Origin: Hyphomicrobiales bacterium
GTDB taxonomy: Bacteria; Pseudomonadota; Alphaproteobacteria; Rhizobiales; Kaistiaceae
Direction: 5' to 3'
Assembly: GCA_017305815.1 (NCBI GenBank)
Contig: JAFKJZ010000534.1
Span: 1 to 14,526, forward strand
Length of the DNA: 14,526 nucleotides
Positions 5,783 to 11,646 of the stretch are shown in pieces. The number at the start of each line of letters is the position of its first letter. The stretch's first letter is position 1. The notes below the pieces were generated by a model that saw only the letters and a list, made by a program, of their open reading frames with translations, did not search any database and was not told where the DNA came from. The position numbers were made by a program, and so were the translations under genes.

Positions 5783-6742
5783 ATGCGCGACTTGACGCCG
5801 GAGACGGATCGGCTGCTCGACGAGGCCATCGATCTGGTGATCCGCCTGCAGGCCGCTCCCGACAATCCGGTGGCGATCAAGATGGTCCGCGCCTGGCGGG
5901 CGCGCAGCCCGCAGCATGAGCATGTCTGGACCCAGGTCGTCGACGTGCACGGCATGAGCGGCCAGGTGCTGACCGAGCAGGCGAAGGCCGCGCGCCGTCG
6001 CGGCGGTGCGCCCTCGCGGCGCAACTTCATGCTGGCCGGCGCGGTTGGCCTCGGCGCGCTGACGGCCGGCTCGCTGCTTGGTCCGGACGCGATCCTGCGC
6101 GCCCGCGCCGACTACGTCACCGAAAAGGGCGAGATCCGCCGCGTTCCCCTCCCCGACGGCAGCGAGGCGACGCTCGGCCCCGACACCGCGATCTCGATCG
6201 CCTTCAACGGGGCGACGCGCGACGTCGCGCTGCTCCAGGGCATGTCGTTCTTCGCCGTCGCCGCGGATTCCGGGCGCCCGTTCCAGGTCAAGAGCGGGCC
6301 GATCGCCGCGATCGCGCAGCAGGCCGCCTTCGACATCACGAGCGATGCCGGCATCGTCAGCGTCTCGGTCGACACCGGCGAGGTCGAGACGCGTATCGAC
6401 AGGCCGGCCATCCCTTCGCTCGATCTCGCGGCCGGCGACTGGATGAGCTTCGACGCCGCCGCCCAGCTCGTCGAGCGCGGCCGGCGCGAACCGGGCCAGA
6501 TCGGCAGCTGGCGCGACAAGCTGATCCTCGCCGAGCGCGAGCCCGTCGCGGCGCTGGTGGCGAGGATCGGTCGCTGGGTGCCCGGCCGGATCGTCATCGC
6601 CGACCCGTTCGTCGGCACCCAGAGGGTGAGCGGCCTGTTCGACCTGAGCGACCCGCGCCGGGCGCTGGAAGCGGTCGTCCTGCCGGCAGGCGGCCGCGTC
6701 CGCCAGGCCTCGTCCTTCCTGACGGTGATCTCGCCGATCTGA
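5783..6742 (+). CDS. FecR-like anti-sigma regulator 1 with twin-arginine motif
   Basis: This is a cytoplasmic-membrane sigma regulator of the FecR family, 319 aa. I start it at the ATG with a strong GGGAGGGG six bases or fewer upstream; a TTG overlapping the sigma1 stop would add 36 unlike residues. Residues 7-60 are the N-terminal sigma-binding domain (EAIDLVIRLQ, VRAWRARSPQHEHVWTQ). SRRNFMLAGA (78-87) and a hydrophobic stretch to about 100 form one membrane helix with a Tat-like motif, as known for E. coli FecR. The periplasmic FecR domain follows (VPLPDGSEATLGPDTA, VALLQGMSFFAVAADSGRPF), but the usual GTxF is replaced by QAAF. Residues 250-319 are the short C-terminal domain that meets the receptor's STN domain. 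The partner is inferred to be sigma1. Confidence 0.9.
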   Translation: MRDLTPETDRLLDEAIDLVIRLQAAPDNPVAIKMVRAWRARSPQHEHVWTQVVDVHGMSGQVLTEQAKAARRRGGAPSRRNFMLAGAVGLGALTAGSLLGPDAILRARADYVTEKGEIRRVPLPDGSEATLGPDTAISIAFNGATRDVALLQGMSFFAVAADSGRPFQVKSGPIAAIAQQAAFDITSDAGIVSVSVDTGEVETRIDRPAIPSLDLAAGDWMSFDAAAQLVERGRREPGQIGSWRDKLILAEREPVAALVARIGRWVPGRIVIADPFVGTQRVSGLFDLSDPRRALEAVVLPAGGRVRQASSFLTVISPI

Positions 6743-6762
6743 CAGAAACGACCGGAACACAG

Positions 6763-6779
6763 TCTAGAGACAGTCTAAA
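6763..6779 (+). promoter_or_regulatory. Irr-box (ICE)-like palindrome upstream of sigma2
   Basis: TCTAGAGACAGTCTAAA matches 11 of 14 defined positions of TTTAGAAnnnTTCTAAA. It starts 20 bases after the anti-sigma1 stop and occupies the same place in its leader element as the copy at 4876. Shared iron control of both sigma genes is the inference. Confidence 0.45.
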
Positions 6780-6861
6780 TCATTGACGTTGCGTGATCTT
6801 TTTCTCTGGACTATTGGACGCCGCAGGTAGCCCCCACTCGCCGTATCGACGATGCGCGAGC
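6763..6861 (+). repeat. Conserved promoter/leader element, copy B (before sigma2)
   Basis: This is the second copy of the element at 4876-4973, lying between anti-sigma1 and sigma2. It keeps TCTAAATCATTG, GTTGC, GCAGGT, CCCACTCGCCGT and GCGCGAGC in order. The presence of a full promoter here argues that sigma2 is its own transcription unit rather than part of the sigma1 operon. Confidence 0.6.
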
Positions 6862-6889
6862 CTGCTCTTGCCCCGCGCCACTCCGTTTC

Positions 6890-7405
6890 ATGCCGCCTCT
6901 CCTCCACGACGCATTTCAACTGCATCGCCGTTCCTTGACCTGGAGCGTGATGCGGATCGTGCGCGATCCGCAGATCGCCGAGGACCTGGCGCAGGAGACC
7001 TATGTGCGGGCGCACAAGGCGATCGAGGCGGGTCCGATCGAGCATGTCGAGGCGTTCCTGCACCAGACGGCGCGCAATTTGGCGCTCGACTATCTGCGCC
7101 GCCGCAAGACGCGGTCGCGCGTCGAGACGGATGGGCTGAGCGACGAGGCGCTGGAGAACATTCCCGCCGATACGCCGTCGCTGGAAGCCGAACTGATCGA
7201 GCGCGAGCGGCTGCGACTGTTCCAGGCGGCGCTCGCCACCTTGCCGGAACGGGCGCAGCAGGTGGTTGTGCTGAGCCGGATGGAGGAATGGACCAACGCG
7301 CGGATCGCGCAGCATCTCGGCGTTTCCGAACGCACCGTCTTCAATGATTTGAAGCTCGCCATGGCGCATTGCCGCGACGCGCTGGCACGGAGCGACCGGC
7401 GTTGA
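6890..7405 (+). CDS. ECF sigma factor 2, FecI-like
   Basis: This is a second FecI-type ECF sigma factor, 171 aa, clearly a paralogue of sigma1 and not a recent copy. Region 2 is more canonical than in sigma1: VRDPQIAEDLAQETYVRAHKA and AFLHQTARNLALDYLRRRK. Region 4 is LATLPERAQQVVVLSRMEEW, followed by the helix-turn-helix ARIAQHLGVSERTVFNDLKL. The ATG at 6890 has no clear Shine-Dalgarno site; the bases before it are pyrimidine-rich, and no better in-frame start exists upstream. It lies 29 bases after the conserved leader. The 103-base gap to the next gene contains a possible FecI-type promoter. It probably works with the FecR-like gene that follows and with TonB receptor 1. Confidence 0.93.
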   Translation: MPPLLHDAFQLHRRSLTWSVMRIVRDPQIAEDLAQETYVRAHKAIEAGPIEHVEAFLHQTARNLALDYLRRRKTRSRVETDGLSDEALENIPADTPSLEAELIERERLRLFQAALATLPERAQQVVVLSRMEEWTNARIAQHLGVSERTVFNDLKLAMAHCRDALARSDRR

Positions 7406-7435
7406 TCCCCTCCCCGCGACGTCCCCTCCGGAGCC

Positions 7436-7463
7436 GGAAAACTATTTTTGCCGAATTCCAGAC
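7436..7463 (+). promoter_or_regulatory. Possible ECF promoter P4 upstream of anti-sigma2
   Basis: GGAAAACTATTTTTGCCGAA resembles the -35 and spacer of E. coli fecA (GGAAAT followed by an AT-rich spacer), but there is no clear TGTC at the expected place. It differs from the P1/P2/P3 motif, as expected if it answers to the other sigma. A poor sigma-70 arrangement ending in TATAAA (about 7480) is an alternative. Confidence 0.25.
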
Positions 7464-7508
7464 TGCCGGACGTCAACTCTATAAAGACCCGAAGGCCCGG
7501 ACGATCGG

Positions 7509-8552
7509 ATGAGTTGCGTGGGACGAGAACGCTCGATGGACGATGCCTCGCCGATCCCGGAAGGGACGGACAAGATCGCATCCGATCGCATCGCCGACGA
7601 GGCGCTCGACTGGTTCACGCGGCTGCGCAACGCCACGCCGGAGGATGCCGGCGAGGCCGAATTCGCCGCCTGGCTGCGGCAGAACCCGCGCCATGCCGAG
7701 GCATTTGACGATCTCGAGGCGATCTGGGGATCCCCCGCCTTCCTCGGCGCCGTGCGCAGTCTGCCGGTCGCAACGCCGGCGGCAGCGAGCGCCCGCCGTG
7801 CCGTCGAGCCCCGCCCGCATGCGCGTCCATCGCGAAAGCTCCCCGTCCGGCTCGGCGCCATCGCCGCCATGCTGCTGCTCGCGATCGGCGTCTGGCAGGC
7901 GCCGGCGCTTATACTCCGCTGGCAGGCCGACTACGTCACCGCCGTCGGCGATCGCGCCACCATCGCGCTGCCCGACGGGTCGAGCATGATCCTCAACACG
8001 GCCTCGGCGGTGGCGCTCGATTTCGAGAACGGACGGCGCAACGTACGTCTGCTGCAGGGCGAGGCCTTCTTCGACGTTCGGCATGACCCGGCCCATCCGT
8101 TCCGCGTCGCCGGAAGGTTCGGCGCCGTCGAAGTGAAGGGCACGGCGTTCTCCGTCCGCGAAGACGGGACGCGCGATACCGTCATCCTCGAACGCGGCCG
8201 CGTCGAGGTCCGCCTCGTCGTCGATGAGGCCGCGCAGGCGACGCTGGAGCCGGGCCAGCAGGTTGTCGCCAGCGCCAACGCCCTTTCCGCCGTCGAGCCG
8301 GCCGATCCGGTGACGGCGCTCGCCTGGCGACAGGGACGCATCGTCTTCGACGACCAGCCCTTCGAGACCGTGCTCGCCGAACTGCGCCGCTACCGCAGCG
8401 CCCCGGTCGTCGTCACTACTGGCCTCGCGGAAGACTTCCGCGTCAGCGGCAATTACCGCACCACCGACATCGACGGCGCGCTGCGTTCGCTCGCCGCCGC
8501 CGCCGGCGTCGACGTCACGACCCTGCCCGGTGGTATTCTAATCCTTCGCTGA
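7509..8552 (+). CDS. FecR-like anti-sigma regulator 2
   Basis: This is a canonical FecR-family regulator of 347 aa from the first ATG; the ATG at 7536 (MDDASPIPEG) is an equally possible start, because neither has a good ribosome site. Residues 28-75 are the sigma-binding N-terminal domain (EALDWFTRLRNATPEDAGEAEFAAWLRQNPRH in two parts). One membrane helix lies at 113-130 (VRLGAIAAMLLLAIGVW), preceded by PSRKLP, without the RR pair of the other regulator. The periplasmic FecR domain has ATIALPDGSSMILNTASA, RLLQGEAFFDVRHDPAHPF and the conserved KGTAFSVR. The C-terminal receptor-binding domain (277-347) has GRIVFDDQPFETVLAELRRY and VSGNYRTTDIDGALRSLA. It is intact. TonB receptor 1 follows 112 bases later, so these are natural partners. 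Confidence 0.94.
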   Translation: MSCVGRERSMDDASPIPEGTDKIASDRIADEALDWFTRLRNATPEDAGEAEFAAWLRQNPRHAEAFDDLEAIWGSPAFLGAVRSLPVATPAAASARRAVEPRPHARPSRKLPVRLGAIAAMLLLAIGVWQAPALILRWQADYVTAVGDRATIALPDGSSMILNTASAVALDFENGRRNVRLLQGEAFFDVRHDPAHPFRVAGRFGAVEVKGTAFSVREDGTRDTVILERGRVEVRLVVDEAAQATLEPGQQVVASANALSAVEPADPVTALAWRQGRIVFDDQPFETVLAELRRYRSAPVVVTTGLAEDFRVSGNYRTTDIDGALRSLAAAAGVDVTTLPGGILILR

Positions 8553-8664
8553 ATATTCAACTTTTCTTTTCCGGTTTCGCCCACCCCGAACGTCGGATGT
8601 GTGAGAGGGCGATTTCAGCACGACGCCGGACGGCCTCTTCGATCTGGAAAAGGGGCTTTGCGGC

Positions 8665-11210
8665 ATGACGAACGGGATGTTGACCACCGGGACCGGGGCG
8701 AGCGCACAGGCGGGACTGCGCACGAAACGCCGGCTGGCCTCGCTGCTCGTCACCTCCGCCCTGCTTGCCGTGACGACGAGCCTTGCCGCCCAGCCCGCGC
8801 TGGCCCAGCCGGCACCGGCGAACGCCGCCAACCAGGCCGTCGCCTTCTCCATTCCCGCGCAACCGCTTTCCGCCGCCGTCAACGCCTTCATCGGCGTCAC
8901 CGGCTGGCAGATCAGCTATTCCTCGGCGCTGGCGCGCGGCAAGAATTCTGCCGCCGTCGTCGGCACGATGACGCCAGCGCAGGCGCTGCAGCGACTGGTG
9001 GCCGGAACCGGCCGGCGGACGGCACCACGGTCCTCGACGTCATCGACGTGACGGCGGGCGGCACGATGGCGGCGTCGGATCTTCCCTTCGCCTCGCCCGG
9101 CTCTATCGCTCACATCTCGGAAGCACAGATCCAGCGCACGCCGCCGACCTCGGTCGGCGACATCTTCCGCAATACGCCCGGCGTCAACGCCGTCGGCAAT
9201 CGCGTCGGCGCCTCGATGGATTTGAACATTCGCGGCCTGCAGGGCCAGAGCCGCGTCAACGTCATGGTCGACGGCACGCGCCAGACCAACGGCTCCTATC
9301 GCGGCTATCGCGGCAGCCGCAACGAGGTCTATGTCGATCCGGACCTGCTGGCCGGCGTCGACATCAACAAGGGCCCCTATAGCGGCGCGGGCGGCACCGG
9401 CGCGATGGGTGGCGTCGTCAACATGCGGACGATCGACGCGCGCGACATCGTCAAGGAAGGCCAGACCTATGGCGCCCGCCTGCGCGGCAGCCTCGGCACC
9501 AACACGCAAAGCCCTCCGACGGAGGGAACGGAGACAATCCGCAACGGCCCGCCCGGATTCAACGGCGATGCCTGGAGCGGCAACATCGCCGCCGGCCTGG
9601 TCGAGGACAATTACGAGTTCGTCGCCGCCCTCGCGCGTCGCCAGCAGGGCAACTACTTCGCCGGCAAGAACGGCGCCGCGACCTTCGACACCAGCCGAAA
9701 CGGCTCGAAATTCCCGACGGACAAGAAGTTCTCGCCCTTCGGTCCCGGCGACGAGGTTCTCAACACCTCGCAGGACACGACGACCTTTCTTACCAAGGGC
9801 AAGGTGAAATGGGGCGACGGTCATTCGCTGGAGCTGGGATACACCTATTACAACAACCAGTATGGCGAGAACGACGAGACCCTTCTCGGCTTCGCGACCA
9901 GCCCCACCTTTCCGCTTCCGGCGACGCAGAAAGGCCTCAGCGAGACGACGACCAACACCTTCCGGTCTACGTACCAGTATGATCCGGCCGATAATGACTA
10001 CGTCAACGTGACGGCCAATCTCTGGGCCACCGATATCGACACCTTCAGCCAGACGCTGCGCTCGAATACCTATGGCCTGGGCGCCGACGGCAGGACGCAT
10101 GTGCGGACCTATGGCGGCGATGTCTCGAACCGCACGACCCTCGAGACGGGCCTCGGCCTCCTGACCCTCAACAACGGCCTCGAATTCGTCGAGGAGCGCG
10201 CCCGTGAAAGCGAGACCCGCGTCTACTCCCCCTCGGCGCCGGACGTGCCGATCTATATCAACTCGAACCCCAATGGCGACCGCCTGCTCTGGAGCGCCTT
10301 CAACCAGACCCGGCTCGACGTGACGGACTGGCTGCGGCTGGAGGGCGGCCTCCGCTACGACAGCTACGAGGCGAAGGGGACGAGCGAGGGCCTTTCCGCC
10401 CTCCCGACCGGCAGCGGTTCCCGCATCAATCCTTCGGCCACGGTCACGGTGATGCCACTCGACGGCCTGCAGCTCTTCGCCTCCTATACGGAGGGCTGGC
10501 GGCCGCCGAGCCTGCGCGAATGGTCGGTGATCGGCATCGGCGCCATCGTCCAGAACCCGGACCTGCAACCCGAAATCTCCAAGAACGTCGAATTCGGCTT
10601 CAACGTGAAGCGGGACAGCGTGTTCACCGCCGGTGACGCCCTTCGCTTCAAGGCCGTCTATTTCGACAACAATTACGACGACTACATCGTCCGCGTCCGC
10701 GCGCCCTATTCGACTTACACCTGGTCCAACATCGACCAGGCCGAGTTCCGCGGCTACGAGCTTTCCGCGCGCTACGATACCGGCAAGTTCTTCGTCGAGG
10801 CCGGTTTCACGAAGTACGACGACATCGAATTCTGCGGCAGCAACGGAGTCTGCGGCAACGCGGCGGCCGCCGGCGACTACGGCATCATGAACGTCCCGCC
10901 GAAATATTCGGGCACCGTGACGGTGGGTGCGCGCCTGTTCGACGAGCGGCTGGAGATCGGCACGCGTGTCTATTCCTTCGGCGAGCGCCTCGGCGGCTAC
11001 GGACTTGTGACCGGCGCGGTGAACCCGCCGACCGTCTGGAACAAGTCGACGATCGTCGACGTGTTCGGCAGCTACAAGGTGAGCAAGGACGTTACGCTCG
11101 ACTTCAGCGCCGAGAACATCGGCGACCGCTACTACATGGACGCCATGTCGACCGGCCCGATCCCGTCGCCTGGCCGGACGGTGCGCGCCGGGCTGACGGC
11201 GAAGTTCTAG
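8665..11210 (+). CDS. STN-domain TonB-dependent receptor 1, frameshifted near residue 115
   Basis: This is an outer-membrane active-transport receptor with a signalling domain. The ATG at 8665 has AAGGGG nine bases upstream. A signal peptide (LASLLVTSALLAVTTSLAAQPALA) is followed by the STN domain (VAFSIPAQPLSAAVNAFIGV). At about 9005 the frame breaks: after QRLVAGTG the sense continues in another frame at DGTTVLDVIDVTAGG, a TonB-box-like segment, and about 20 residues present in receptor 2 are missing. The plug (SVGDIFRNTPGVNAVGNRVG, VMVDGTRQTNGSYRGYRGS) and the 22-strand-type barrel are intact to the terminal LTAKF. Motifs EGWRPPSLREW and QNPDLQPE correspond to the FRAP and NPNL boxes of heme receptors, but no His lies between them. 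A Cys pair (FCGSNGVCG) sits in a late loop. As written, the barrel is severed from its signal peptide. Confidence 0.85.
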
Positions 11211-11222
11211 GCATCCGGTCCC

Positions 11223-11345
11223 CCGAAAAACGTGCCGGCGGGAGAAAATTCCGTCGGCCCGTTTGTATCCATCACGGGGACGGAACAACCCAGGTTTTCA
11301 CGCCCGGCATTCCGCCCGCAGGCAAGCAGCGGGAACAGCCGGGCC
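11223..11345 (+). repeat. Orphan 5' leader: second copy of receptor 2's promoter and leader, without a gene
   Basis: This stretch aligns with 11523-11646 with about one length change: CCGAAAAA, GAGAAAATTCCG, TTGTA, GGGACGG, ACCCAG, CGGCAT, GGGAA and a final GCC are shared in order. Similarity ends exactly where receptor 2's start codon would be; here CCA stands there and no receptor coding follows. It contains P2, the promoter-like motif at 11242-11267. It starts 13 bases after the receptor 1 stop. Confidence 0.6.
11242..11267 (+). promoter_or_regulatory. Putative ECF-sigma promoter P2 (orphan leader)
   Basis: GAGAAAATTCC with GTA 23 bases on, the same layout as P1 and P3. The downstream T-rich TTTGTA matches P3's ATTGTA. 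If active it would make a transcript that runs through the orphan leader towards receptor 2. Confidence 0.4.
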
Positions 11346-11372
11346 CCAGACACCCCGTTCCTCCCCCGAGGC

Positions 11373-11407
11373 AGGGCGATCCGGCTTCCCATAGGTCGGG
11401 TCGCCCT
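11373..11407 (+). other. Strong hairpin between the two receptor genes
   Basis: AGGGCGATCCGG (11373-11384) pairs with TCGGGTCGCCCT (11396-11407): 12 bp, two of them G-U, around an 11-base loop. A small second stem GAAAC/GTTTC follows at once. No T-run follows, so it is not a classical terminator. It may end or protect the orphan-leader transcript. The rest of 11346-11522 shows no gene. Confidence 0.35.
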
Positions 11408-11522
11408 GAAACAAGGTTTCCCTCGACGTGCGTCCGCTCCCGAGTCCTGCCTGCCATCGGCACGATGCGACCGCTCCCGCGCGGCGCGGATCGGCGGGCC
11501 GGCATGCGCCAATCGCGCGCGG

Positions 11523-11646
11523 CCGAAAAAATCGCGCGCCCGAGAGAAAATTCCGGCGTCCCGATTGTAACAGGCTTCGGGACGGCACTACCCAGCATTC
11601 AGGCACGGCATCCCGCTCATATGCAAACAACGGGAATTGCCGAGCC
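11523..11646 (+). promoter_or_regulatory. Promoter P3 and 5' leader of TonB receptor 2
   Basis: The promoter-like motif GAGAAAATTCC with GTAA 23 bases on lies at 11544-11569. The leader that follows keeps the sequence and hairpin potential of the orphan copy: GGCATCCCG can pair with CGGGAATTGCC just before the ATG, and the orphan copy forms an equivalent stem with different bases. Such paired changes hint at selected RNA structure near the ribosome site. Confidence 0.45.

Noticed and set aside
8601..9020. N-terminal half of the open frame containing the receptor 1 barrel
   Set aside because: These residues are Arg-rich nonsense; the signal peptide and STN domain lie in the other frame from 8665, so a frameshift explains it better.
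8916..11288. Open frame of 790 codons on the minus strand opposite receptor 1
   Set aside because: It is the complement of a well-supported receptor gene and is rich in Arg, Ala, Val and Asp from GC-rich antisense codons, with no recognisable domain.
11428..11646. Extended N-terminus for receptor 2
   Set aside because: It would put 73 unlike residues before a good signal peptide and would translate the conserved leader.
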